Positions 25,539 through 32,176 of a stretch of 33,549 nt of DNA are shown here, one piece after another. The position numbers were made by a program, and so were the translations under genes. Each line of letters starts with the position of its first letter. Within the stretch, counting starts at the first letter, position 1. A model generated the notes under the pieces. The model did not search any database. It was given only the letters and a program-made list of their open reading frames with translations, and was not told where the DNA came from. The stretch lies in assembly GCF_000220565.1 (NCBI RefSeq), contig NZ_AFPM01000010.1, positions 1 through 33,549 on the forward strand, read 5' to 3'. The DNA is from Oceanicola sp. S124 (GTDB taxonomy: Bacteria; Pseudomonadota; Alphaproteobacteria; Rhodobacterales; Rhodobacteraceae).

Positions 25539-25714
25539 GCGGCTTCCTCCTGGTGCCTGGCCACCCGCCACTTCGGGTGCAGCATCACGTTCAGCTCGAC
25601 CATGATCGCCCGGCAGACCCGCCGCATGTGCAGGCTGTCGCTGCTGTCGGCGTGACGCTGGGCCTTGGCGCGGATCGCGTTGAGGCGGCGGATCTCTTTG
25701 GCTGAACGGTTCAT
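25535..25714 (-). CDS. Short basic hypothetical protein downstream of the integrase
   Basis: 59 residues and very basic, starting MNRSAKEIRRLNAIRAKAQR. It is likely a helical nucleic-acid-associated protein, but no family is recognised. The ATG overlaps the integrase stop (ATGA) and its own stop overlaps the next GTG by 4 bases, so it is an integral part of a coupled operon. GAGGAGG lies inside the integrase 3' end. Confidence 0.6.
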   Translation of the reverse strand: MNRSAKEIRRLNAIRAKAQRHADSSDSLHMRRVCRAIMVELNVMLHPKWRVARHQEEAA

Positions 25715-26901
25715 GTCTCGTCCTCCTCTCGGCCGGGCCGGCGGATCGCGCCGATCGCGCGGCTCGAGGTCTCGAAGCTTGCCGGCATGTAGGTGGTCGT
25801 CAGCTGCGCGTTCTGCGCGGCCGTGTTGCCCAGGACATCGCCCACGTCGCTCTTCGAGGCGCCGCCCTGGCGGGCCCAGACGGCCCCGGTGCGGCGCAGG
25901 TCGCGGAACTGGATGGTGGCGCAGCTGGCCAGCGTCTCGGCGGCGCGCTTGCGCAGCGCGGCCCAGTCCTTCTGGAACTCGTCGATCCGCCAGAGGCCAT
26001 TGCGGCCGGGCAGCAGCAGGGCGTCCGGATCGTTGGTCTCGCGGTGCCGGCGCTCGATCAGCGCCAGGTTCTCGGGGTGGACGGGCAGGCCGCCCTCGGT
26101 GCCACGCTTGGCGCGGGTGAAGATCCAGGCCCAGCCCTTGCGCTCGATGACGCGGTCGCCCTCGAGGGCGGACCAGGTGACCTGGCGAAACGCGCCGACC
26201 CGGGCAGCCAGGACATCGGCCTGGCGCTGGCCCTGGAAGAGCGAGAGGCGCATGGCATCTGCCACGGCTCGGGCGCGCGGGGTGGCGAGATCCTCGGCCG
26301 CGGCCTCGAGGGCGGCGAGCTCGTCGGTGGTCAGGATCCGGCTGCGCGGCGCCGGCACCTCGAGCCCGAGGCGCAGGCAGGGGTTGGAGTTGTGGGCGCG
26401 CCACTCGATCCGCTCGGCGTAGGACATGAGGATCGACATCATGGCGATCAGGCGCTTCGCCTGGGTTTGGCCGCGCTCTCGCTGCAGGCTCTTGCCCCAG
26501 CGATACATCACGCCGTGGGTCAGATCCCCGACCAGCTCGTCGCCCCATTTCTCCTCGATGACCTTCAGCCAGCCGCGGTAGCTGCGCTGCGTCGCGGGCT
26601 TGACCTGGTCCAGCTCGTCCTGGCGGTAGCCGGCAATCAGCGCGCCAACAGTGCGGTGGCCACGGCGGGCCTCGTCCGGACCGACGCCGTCGCGCTGCGC
26701 CCGCCGGGCCTTCTCGGCTTCGCGCTTGGCCTGGGTGACGGTCCAGCTGGGGCGGTCGACGTCGAGTTCGATCGAACAGAAGCCGAGATCCCGCTGCGGC
26801 GCGGTCGGTTCCCACCAGACCCGCCAGCTGCCGTCCGCGCGCTGGCGCTGGCGCAGGCCCGTGACCTTGTCGGTGATCGGTGGCTTGCGGGTCCGGCTCA
26901 C
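25711..26901 (-). CDS. int: Tyrosine-recombinase integrase
   Basis: 396 residues. The N-terminal part (about 1-100) has arm-binding and SAM-like segments, including TVGALIAGYRQDELDQVKPATQRSY. The catalytic domain starts near residue 185. The first conserved Arg lies in LSLFQGQRQADVL and the second in the box FRDLRRTGAVWA. The nucleophile is Tyr in TTTYMP near 370. The His normally in box II (HxLR) reads Arg here, and the H/W-box position reads LGN rather than LGH. These are atypical but occur in some alphaproteobacterial phage integrases. Unusually, the gene is embedded in an operon of small genes rather than next to the tRNA: it lies about 2.9 kb from tRNA-Thr, its presumed target. Confidence 0.92.
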   Translation of the reverse strand: MSRTRKPPITDKVTGLRQRQRADGSWRVWWEPTAPQRDLGFCSIELDVDRPSWTVTQAKREAEKARRAQRDGVGPDEARRGHRTVGALIAGYRQDELDQVKPATQRSYRGWLKVIEEKWGDELVGDLTHGVMYRWGKSLQRERGQTQAKRLIAMMSILMSYAERIEWRAHNSNPCLRLGLEVPAPRSRILTTDELAALEAAAEDLATPRARAVADAMRLSLFQGQRQADVLAARVGAFRQVTWSALEGDRVIERKGWAWIFTRAKRGTEGGLPVHPENLALIERRHRETNDPDALLLPGRNGLWRIDEFQKDWAALRKRAAETLASCATIQFRDLRRTGAVWARQGGASKSDVGDVLGNTAAQNAQLTTTYMPASFETSSRAIGAIRRPGREEDET

Positions 26902-27221
26902 TGGATGGTCCCCCGGGCGCCGGCCTTCTGGCGCACCTGGACGATCCAGTTGCGGATCGCGCTAGGCAGGCCGCTGGTGCTGGAGGCGCGGAAGCCCAGC
27001 ATGGAGAAGAAGACACCGGTGATGCCTTCGCTGATCTTCGCCGGCGCATCGCGACGGGTTTCCAGGGCGTGCTTCAGCTCACGCAGCTCTTCGCGCTGCC
27101 GGCGGCGGCTGGCCTCGTAGTCGTCGAGGTTGAAGGGCGTGAGCCCCGCGACCATGGCCTCGAGTTCGTCCGCGGCGCTGAGCACCAGCTGGCGGTGGGA
27201 TTGGTCGGCAAAGTCCTTCAT
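26898..27221 (-). CDS. Hypothetical helical protein upstream of the integrase
   Basis: 107 residues, beginning MKDFADQSHRQLVLSAADEL. Residues 30-60 are strongly helical and charged (SRRRQREELRELKHALETRRD). No family is recognised. The ATG is chosen because the preceding frame belongs to a neighbour and AAGG is present upstream. It overlaps the neighbouring starts and stops by 4 bases on both sides, supporting a real gene in a coupled operon. Confidence 0.6.
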   Translation of the reverse strand: MKDFADQSHRQLVLSAADELEAMVAGLTPFNLDDYEASRRRQREELRELKHALETRRDAPAKISEGITGVFFSMLGFRASSTSGLPSAIRNWIVQVRQKAGARGTIQ

Positions 27222-27493
27222 GCGCTTGCTGCCTTCTGCATGAGCCTGTCGGCCCTGGTCTTCGGAACGGGTGCCTGGTGCTGCTGGTCCGTGGGGGCGA
27301 GCCCCTGGCGTTCGATCCAGGCGAAGATCGCGGTGCGGCGCCAGAGCAGCGGCCGCTTGGAGTGCGGCATCGGCGGCGGGAAGTCGTGGTCCCGTTCCAG
27401 CCAGTCGCGCTTGGCGTTGAAGCTGGGCAGGGACATCTGCAGCAGCTGCGCGACCTCGGCGGTCGGGATGAAGATCGGGGTGGCGTCTGTCAT
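27218..27493 (-). CDS. AlpA/excisionase-like HTH protein
   Basis: 91 residues. FIPTAEVAQLLQMSLPSFNAKRDWLERDHDFPPPMPHSK (read in two parts) is the winged-helix pattern of AlpA/Xis-type proteins, with RTAIFAWIERQG as the following helix. Such small DNA-bending proteins direct integrase toward excision. The gene lies two genes upstream of the integrase in the same direction, which fits an Xis or recombination-directionality role. It overlaps neighbours by 4 bases at both ends. Confidence 0.75.
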   Translation of the reverse strand: MTDATPIFIPTAEVAQLLQMSLPSFNAKRDWLERDHDFPPPMPHSKRPLLWRRTAIFAWIERQGLAPTDQQHQAPVPKTRADRLMQKAASA

Positions 27494-28062
27494 GGCGGAG
27501 CCTCCAGGCTGTCCAGGATTTCCGAAACCCGGCCGGCCAGCGGCAGCTGGACGGCGCGGGAGGCGACGCGGGCAAAGGTCATGTTGGTGCGGCTGGCGCC
27601 GGGCAGGGCGGCGAGGGCATCGGCCCAGCGGTCCGCCCAGGGCGTGTCCTCAAAGACGCGCACCAGGAAGGCGACGGACCGGCCGGAGGCGACGCAGAGC
27701 GCCGGCGTCTCCGGCCGGATCCGCAGGCCGCCATAGGCGAGCTGGCGGTTGGCGGCCTGTGCCTCCGCGCCGTCCCATCCCAAGGCGGCGCGGATCCAGT
27801 CGGCCAGGAAACGGGGCACGTCTCCGGCCGGGAAATAGGGGTGCCCCAGCAGATGCGCGAGGCAGTCGGCCCCGGTCTCAGCAGAGCGGTAGCCGTCGGT
27901 GACATTGATCCCGACCAGCTTCTGGCCCGGTTTCAGGCTGCGCCTGGCCATGCGCTCGGCCTCGGCCGCGCTGCCGGCGGGAATGGTGTAGTGACGGCAT
28001 AGCTCTTCCGTCACGGTCGCGCGGTAGTGGCGCAGACCGTCCATCTTGGTCAGGGTTGTCAT
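27490..28062 (-). CDS. Phage hypothetical protein
   Basis: 190 residues, starting MTTLTKMDGLRHYRATVTEEL. It shows no clear domain. The pattern CRHYTIPAGSAAEAERMARRSL (in parts) looks like a small alpha-beta fold, and LAHLLGHPYFPAGDVPRFLADWI is a likely conserved core. The stop overlaps the next gene's ATG by 4 bases. Its place just upstream of the AlpA-like gene suggests an early-operon role, but nothing more can be said. Confidence 0.65.
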   Translation of the reverse strand: MTTLTKMDGLRHYRATVTEELCRHYTIPAGSAAEAERMARRSLKPGQKLVGINVTDGYRSAETGADCLAHLLGHPYFPAGDVPRFLADWIRAALGWDGAEAQAANRQLAYGGLRIRPETPALCVASGRSVAFLVRVFEDTPWADRWADALAALPGASRTNMTFARVASRAVQLPLAGRVSEILDSLEAPP

Positions 28063-28074
28063 GGGGCTACCTTG

Positions 28075-28302
28075 TCAGGTGGTTTCCGCTGCCTTGTTCA
28101 CGTCCTCGGGGCCGTCCAGGACCAGGGCGAACGAAAGGGCGTTCAGCATTTCGCGGGTGGTGGAATAGGCGCCAAGCTCTCGGCCCATGATGCTCATGTC
28201 GGCAGATCGCTGGCTGATCACCCAGCCGCCGTTGGGAAGAGGGCGGAGGATCAGCGGCTCGTCCAGCTTGAAGACGCCAATCGTGGGGTGGTCACTGTGC
28301 AT
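28075..28302 (-). CDS. Phage hypothetical protein
   Basis: 75 residues, starting MHSDHPTIGVFKLDEPLILR. It looks like a small beta-rich protein (LRPLPNGGWVISQRSADMSIMGREL) with a helix at the end. GGGAGGGCGTGATC precedes the ATG at 28302, so that start is preferred to upstream in-frame codons. No family is recognised. Confidence 0.6.
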   Translation of the reverse strand: MHSDHPTIGVFKLDEPLILRPLPNGGWVISQRSADMSIMGRELGAYSTTREMLNALSFALVLDGPEDVNKAAETT

Positions 28303-28315
28303 GATCACGCCCTCC

Positions 28316-28567
28316 CTACGCTGCTGCCAGCAGCTCGCCATCGAGCGAGAGGCGGATCATCGGATACTTGAACCACTGGTCCGGCCCGCCGTTCTTGCGG
28401 AAGTGGACGATGCGATCCTCGTGCAGGCGCTCGACGTCGACGACGTGTTCGCCGTTGGCGTAGAGCCAGGAGCAAAGCCCGGCATCCTCGATCACGCCGG
28501 TTTCGAAGTTGACCGTCAGGCGGATCAGGTCCTGGCCCCGGTCTTCGAGTTCGATCTGGTATGCCAT
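28316..28567 (-). CDS. Phage hypothetical protein
   Basis: 83 residues, starting MAYQIELEDRGQDLIRLTV. The sequence suggests a beta-sheet-rich fold (GVIEDAGLCSWLYANGEHVVDVERLHEDRIVHFRKNG, in parts). No family or catalytic motif is seen. A GAGG site precedes the ATG. It is the second gene of the leftward operon, 102 bases after the first, and its product is of unknown role. Confidence 0.6.
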   Translation of the reverse strand: MAYQIELEDRGQDLIRLTVNFETGVIEDAGLCSWLYANGEHVVDVERLHEDRIVHFRKNGGPDQWFKYPMIRLSLDGELLAAA

Positions 28568-28669
28568 GCTGACCTCTTCGGGATGTTGTCCCCGCGTGCG
28601 CCCTGCGCGGGGAGTGGGTGGGACCGGGCCGGTAATGTGGGGACTGACCGGGGGCGCCCCGCCGGGACC

Positions 28670-28924
28670 TCAGGCGTCCGCGAGGGACGCGCGATGCTGG
28701 TCGAGAAGGATGATGTTGCTGTCGCCGGTGATCGTGCGGCAGGCCTCGCGGCGCAGGAGCAGCTCGTCGAAGAGCGGACCCATGGCCGACAGCAGCGCAA
28801 CGCATTCGGCGTCAGTCAGGTTGTCGCCGCGGTAGGCGGCATAGGCGTAGTCGCGAAGGGAGCGCAGCTGCCGGTTATCTACCGGCCCCGGCCGCGCAAG
28901 CGGGATGCTGTCGTGATGAGCCAC
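28670..28924 (-). CDS. Small phage hypothetical protein (GTG start), first of the leftward operon
   Basis: 84 residues starting with GTG, helical, with RSLRDYAYAAYRGDNLTDAECVALL as a compact helix pair. No family is recognised. AGGAGG ends 5 bases before the start. It is the promoter-proximal gene of the leftward early operon, so it may be a regulator or host-takeover protein. That is inference from position only. Confidence 0.6.
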   Translation of the reverse strand: MAHHDSIPLARPGPVDNRQLRSLRDYAYAAYRGDNLTDAECVALLSAMGPLFDELLLRREACRTITGDSNIILLDQHRASLADA

Positions 28925-28932
28925 AATGGCCT

Positions 28933-28953
28933 CCTGAGCTGTCTCTGCTCAGG
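28933..28953. promoter_or_regulatory. Interrupted palindrome at the leftward promoter
   Basis: CCTGAGC (28933-28939) and GCTCAGG (28947-28953) are a perfect 7-bp inverted repeat with a 7-base spacer. It directly abuts the -10 region of the candidate leftward promoter and spans its expected start site, so it could be an operator. It also overlaps the Shine-Dalgarno of the first gene. Confidence 0.45.
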
Positions 28954-28983
28954 AAGTTAGGAGTTGTGACCCGTGACCGTCAA
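28954..28983 (-). promoter_or_regulatory. Candidate leftward early promoter
   Basis: On the minus strand TTGACG (28978-28983) and TAACTT (28954-28959) are separated by 18 bases. The -35 element matches five of six consensus bases. The spacer holds a direct repeat, GTCACGGGTCAC. It would drive the leftward operon from 28924 to 22894. Confidence 0.45.
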
Positions 28984-29008
28984 TACAAAAAAAGTGAAAA
29001 AATCAAAT

Positions 29009-29542
29009 TTAGTGCAGCACGGGTGTCGCGAATAGTGAAAACCTGTTCGATGTTGGGTCGAGGGTGTAGCCGATGGTTACGGTAGTGCTCTTGCCTGGCT
29101 CGTTGATCAGGATTGTATCTGAATGGACGAAGTCGCGGACGGTGCTGGAAACGTTTTGGTGGCTGGTGTTCGCCTTGATCGCCGCCCATACCTCCTCACG
29201 CTGCGCTCCCGAAAAGGTTGTTGAGCAACTTATTTCCTTGGGGTTGGTGACTTGCGCGATCTCCCAGTGTGTCCATGCGCCGTTGATCGGTAGGGTTACC
29301 CAGACCTCGACCTCTCCGCCAGTGTAGTGAGGGGGGCGGTCGAGAAGGTCTGGTTCGGTTAGGACTTTAACTTGCCTGCCGTGTTCGTATCCAGTCAGTG
29401 CGCTCATGTCCCCGTTGACGCAGGTGAGGTAGAAGAGCTTGGCTAGTGTATACGAGGTGGCTTGGGCTTGCTCTGAATGGGCCGGAGCGCTCAAGAGGAT
29501 CGCCAGCACTGATGCCAGGGATGCTGGGGTTACCTTCGCCAC
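29009..29542 (-). CDS. Secreted hypothetical protein overlapping the repressor gene
   Basis: 177 residues with a GTG start. A signal peptide (ASLASVLAILLSAPAHS, about 7-23) suggests export. The mature part holds two cysteines, in LFYLTCVNG and KEISCSTTF, which could form one disulfide, and a beta-rich C-terminus. No family is recognised. It overlaps the 3' end of the repressor by 13 bases on the same strand, so it should be expressed in the lysogen like the repressor. That is the position of a lysogenic-conversion (moron) gene. Base composition is poorer in GC than the surrounding region, suggesting separate acquisition. Confidence 0.7.
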   Translation of the reverse strand: MAKVTPASLASVLAILLSAPAHSEQAQATSYTLAKLFYLTCVNGDMSALTGYEHGRQVKVLTEPDLLDRPPHYTGGEVEVWVTLPINGAWTHWEIAQVTNPKEISCSTTFSGAQREEVWAAIKANTSHQNVSSTVRDFVHSDTILINEPGKSTTVTIGYTLDPTSNRFSLFATPVLH

Positions 29543-30213
29543 GACGCAATGACCTTTCCGCGAATGACCGTATTGATGGTGTCGACCACGCTAATGTCTC
29601 GGTGTGCGGGGTCGGCGCTGTCTGCGACTAGGACGGGAGTCTGGAGGCGCCGAAGTGCAGTCTTGTGGCCCGCCTTTGAGCGATGGTGCAGCTCGGCCAG
29701 TACGACGTCCCCAGAGCGGCAAGTCTCGGATTGATTTCGGTCGATTACTAGGTGGTCGCCAGGCATGTACCCGGAGAGTTGCATTGCCGAGCTGACTACC
29801 GTCCAGATTTCTAAGCCGTCACGTGGGGTGATAAGGCAGTTCGCAATCTTCTGTGCGGAGATCTTCTCGTGGTTGGAGCCTTGTAGGGGGAGGGCGTCCG
29901 CGTCAGTCTGGTTCTCTCTGAGCCGCTTTGCATGTTGCGGCGCAAGATAGCTACTTACTCTCCGGTCTGACTGGTCCACGCTGCCCGGTGCATCATTCTC
30001 GGCGCCTGGCGAGGTCACTCCTGCATGGAGCAGGACTTCATCTATTGGAACATTGAGGGCATCTGCGAAGGCTTGCGCCCATTCGAGCGACATCTTTTGT
30101 CGGCCAGTGTAGATCCGGGAAACGACGGATCGATCGCGACCCAGGTGGTTCGCGATGTCTTCAGCTGTGATGCCAGCCTTTTTCTGCTGAGCTTTGAACC
30201 ATTTGTCATCCAT
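29530..30213 (-). CDS. CI-like phage repressor (XRE HTH plus S24-like domain with replaced catalytic residues)
   Basis: 227 residues. The N-terminal HTH (about 14-56) contains ITAEDIANHLGRDRSVVSRIY, a typical phage repressor helix-turn-helix. The C-terminal S24-like domain has LSGYMPGDHLVIDR, which aligns with the LexA GIMDGDLLAV segment. In that alignment the catalytic Ser becomes Ala143 and the catalytic Lys becomes Arg188, so self-cleavage is unlikely. The protein probably stays a dimerising repressor relieved by an anti-repressor or by inactivation other than RecA. The start at 30213 is chosen because the HTH begins there. It is divergent from the Cro-like gene. Confidence 0.8.
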   Translation of the reverse strand: MDDKWFKAQQKKAGITAEDIANHLGRDRSVVSRIYTGRQKMSLEWAQAFADALNVPIDEVLLHAGVTSPGAENDAPGSVDQSDRRVSSYLAPQHAKRLRENQTDADALPLQGSNHEKISAQKIANCLITPRDGLEIWTVVSSAMQLSGYMPGDHLVIDRNQSETCRSGDVVLAELHHRSKAGHKTALRRLQTPVLVADSADPAHRDISVVDTINTVIRGKVIASWRR

Positions 30214-30264
30214 CGTGACAGCAGGTAAGCGCCTCTTGCCACACATTCATGGGTGAAAAACTCA

Positions 30265-30298
30265 AAATTTGTGTTGCGCTGCAAATTGTGTGCGCGCT
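30265..30298. promoter_or_regulatory. Candidate repressor operators in the divergent region
   Basis: The two near-identical words AAATTTGTGTTGCGCT (30265-30280) and AAATTGTGTGCGCGCT (30283-30298) lie 18 bases apart in the 97-base gap between the repressor and the Cro-like gene. A possible rightward promoter (TTGCGC at 30274-30279, TAAGTC at 30298-30303, 18-base spacing) overlaps them, so the second site could hide the -10. They are good candidates for CI/Cro operators. Confidence 0.5.
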
Positions 30299-30310
30299 AA
30301 GTCTGGTGTC

Positions 30311-30625
30311 ATGAGTAACCACCTGACACCAGTGGCTGTAGCCGAACGCATCATCGGGCCGATCGAGAAGATCGCCCTGATATGCGGCTATTCCGACAAG
30401 GCCGGCTACGGGTGGCGCCACTCCTCCAGCCGCCGACGCGAGGGCGACTTCCCCACCATGGGCGTCGTGCGCAGCATCCTGGCCCATGCCAGCGCGCATG
30501 ACCTGCCGCTTCGGCCCGAATGGCTGATCTGGGGCGCCGATGCGGCCCAGGTCGAGGCCGCGATCGCCGCCCACCAGGGCGCGACCTCCGTGCCGCTGCT
30601 CCGTCCGGAGGTGGCCGCGCAATGA
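30311..30625 (+). CDS. Cro/YdaS-like small regulator
   Basis: 104 residues, starting MSNHLTPVAVAERIIGPIEKI. The following sequence (ALICGYSDKAGYGWRHSSSRRREG) resembles YdaS-type prophage helix-turn-helix proteins, with a WLIWGADAAQVEAAIAAH helix afterward. Such proteins act as the lytic-side partner of a CI repressor. The ATG lies only 8 bases past the candidate -10 (30298-30303), and no Shine-Dalgarno is present, so the message may be leaderless. It is divergent from the CI-like gene. Confidence 0.65.
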   Translation: MSNHLTPVAVAERIIGPIEKIALICGYSDKAGYGWRHSSSRRREGDFPTMGVVRSILAHASAHDLPLRPEWLIWGADAAQVEAAIAAHQGATSVPLLRPEVAAQ

Positions 30626-30927
30626 ACCTCCCCCTGTCCGCCTGTTGTCCTCATCAGACTTCTGCCTCGGCGGACGGGATCACTGTCTCGGCGCGCATGC
30701 TCTCTTCTGCGCGCCGGGACCTTTTCCAATTCCCATCGGCTGCAGGGGCGCTTGCCCCTCGGCCGGGCGCGGGACGGGTCAGATGCGGGCAAGGCCCGCG
30801 CCCGCGCCGAAACACCGCCGCCGAGCAGACCGCCTTTCCTTCGGGGCGGGGCGGCGGCGAAGGCGCGGCCGGGACCAGGGCGGCTCCCGGCTGCGCCCGT
30901 CCGGGGGCCGATCATGGTCGGTCGTGA
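30622..30927 (+). CDS. Hypothetical phage protein, low-complexity
   Basis: 101 codons, opening with an ATGA overlap of the Cro-like gene. The product is rich in Ala, Arg, Gly and Pro and resembles no family. Its 3' end overlaps the next gene by 14 bases. The coupling supports it, but the composition is what a spurious frame would show, so this is a weak call. Confidence 0.35.
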   Translation: MNLPLSACCPHQTSASADGITVSARMLSSARRDLFQFPSAAGALAPRPGAGRVRCGQGPRPRRNTAAEQTAFPSGRGGGEGAAGTRAAPGCARPGADHGRS

Positions 30928-31207
30928 CGAAACCTTCCTGAAGACCCGCGCCTGGGTGGCGGGGATGCAGGCCCGCCACTCGCCCGAGGTGGACCTGCGG
31001 CTGCTGGAAGATCTGCGCTGCAGTGCCGAGGCGCTGGACGAGACCAGCACCCTGCGGGCGCTGATCCTGGATTTCCGCCAGGCGCTGCAGGTGGCGGGAC
31101 GAGATGCGGCGCAACGCGCTGCGGCGGGGAAGGCCCTGACCGACGGCATTCATCATCTGACGCTGGCCGAGGTCGGCGAGAACGCAAGGAGGATCTCCGG
31201 TGACTGA
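30914..31207 (+). CDS. Phage hypothetical protein
   Basis: 97 residues, mostly helical, starting MVGRDETFLKTRAWVAGMQARH. It contains two amphipathic helices (LEDLRCSAEALDETSTLRALI and LILDFRQALQVAGRDAAQRAA) suggesting a helical bundle. No family or active site is seen. The ATG at 30914 is chosen because the upstream part of the frame is low-complexity. The next gene starts 8 bases before its stop. Confidence 0.6.
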   Translation: MVGRDETFLKTRAWVAGMQARHSPEVDLRLLEDLRCSAEALDETSTLRALILDFRQALQVAGRDAAQRAAAGKALTDGIHHLTLAEVGENARRISGD

Positions 31208-31538
31208 GCGTATGACGATGTCCGACCAGATCGCGGTGAATGCCGCGCTGGCCCTGGTGCTGACCGTGGTTCCCGATGCGGGCCGCGAGCGCATGCACCT
31301 CGATATCCTTCGCCTCGAGGCGGCGCGGATGCGCGAGGGGCGGCCGCTGTTCGATCCCTTCATCGCGGCCGCCAAGGAACTGGTCGAGGCGGACAGCGGC
31401 GTCGGGCGCCGGCGGGGCGACTGGAGCTCGGCCATGTGGCGCATGAAGGATGCGCTGGTCCGGATCGTCGAATGGCGCCTGGGTGAGGCCCAGGAGGTCA
31501 TGCGCTCCTCCACCCACACCCGGGAGGAAGCGGCATGA
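31200..31538 (+). CDS. Phage hypothetical protein (GTG start)
   Basis: 112 residues, helical. AAGGAGG ends 7 bases before the GTG at 31200, so that start is preferred to the ATGs at 31212 and 31218. Conserved-looking stretches are LDILRLEAARMREGRPLFDP and WSSAMWRMKDALVRIVEW, with no domain recognised. Its last bases overlap the next ATG by 4 bases (ATGA), showing a coupled operon. Confidence 0.6.
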   Translation: MTERMTMSDQIAVNAALALVLTVVPDAGRERMHLDILRLEAARMREGRPLFDPFIAAAKELVEADSGVGRRRGDWSSAMWRMKDALVRIVEWRLGEAQEVMRSSTHTREEAA

Positions 31539-32173
31539 GCCTGGACGAGCTGAAGGCCGAGCTGAACCGTGAGATGATCGAGGCCCAGGCCCGCCAGCGG
31601 GCGGTCGACCTGGTCGAGACGGCCGCCGAGGCGGTGCGGGTCCTGGCTCTGCCAGTCGAGCTGCAGGCTATCGGCGGCGAGCTGGTGCTGCGGGTGACCG
31701 TGTTCGAGCCCATGGTGGTCACATGCAAGCTCGCCTCGGACGCGGGCGGCCACGATGTCGTGAGCCCGGCGCCGGTCCAGGAAGAGGATGCTCCGCGCCC
31801 GGAGGAACCGGCCGACGGCGAACCGGCGCAGACCGGCGGAAAATCTGCAGCGGAGGGGCCGAGCAAGGAAGAGGCCGATTTTGCGCCCGCAGCTCTGCCG
31901 AAGGACGCGCCGGTCGCCCTGAAGTTGGTGCAGTCGCATCTGAATGCCGTTGGCTACGCCGCGCCCTGGACCCCCGAACTCGATTGCAAGCTGATCGCCG
32001 GCCTCACCGGTGGCCGCAAGTTGCCGGCCGTCGCGGGCGACCTGGGGCTGCCGCTCGAGGACTGCCGGCAGCGTTTTGCCTTCCTCTGCCCCGAACCGGG
32101 CTTCGAGGCGCAATCCCGTCTGCTGAAGGTCCTGCAGCACAGGGCCGGCCAGACACAACCCGAGAAGGAGTAG
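31535..32173 (+). CDS. Phage hypothetical protein with C-terminal Myb/GcrA-like HTH
   Basis: 212 residues. The N-terminal half is helical (LNREMIEAQARQRAVDL) with a small beta segment (GELVLRVTVFEP). A Pro/Glu-rich linker (about 80-125) follows. The C-terminal section PWTPELDCKLIAGLTGGRKL and PAVAGDLGLPLEDCRQRFAF resembles a Trp-led SANT/Myb or GcrA-type helix-turn-helix that could bind DNA. This is a pattern-level call. It overlaps the previous gene by 4 bases. Confidence 0.6.
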   Translation: MSLDELKAELNREMIEAQARQRAVDLVETAAEAVRVLALPVELQAIGGELVLRVTVFEPMVVTCKLASDAGGHDVVSPAPVQEEDAPRPEEPADGEPAQTGGKSAAEGPSKEEADFAPAALPKDAPVALKLVQSHLNAVGYAAPWTPELDCKLIAGLTGGRKLPAVAGDLGLPLEDCRQRFAFLCPEPGFEAQSRLLKVLQHRAGQTQPEKE

Positions 32174-32176
32174 GAC

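Noticed and set aside
30540..30941. A second frame (133 codons) in the region between the Cro-like gene and the next gene
   Set aside because: It has no coupling or Shine-Dalgarno and overlaps a frame that is itself only weakly supported.
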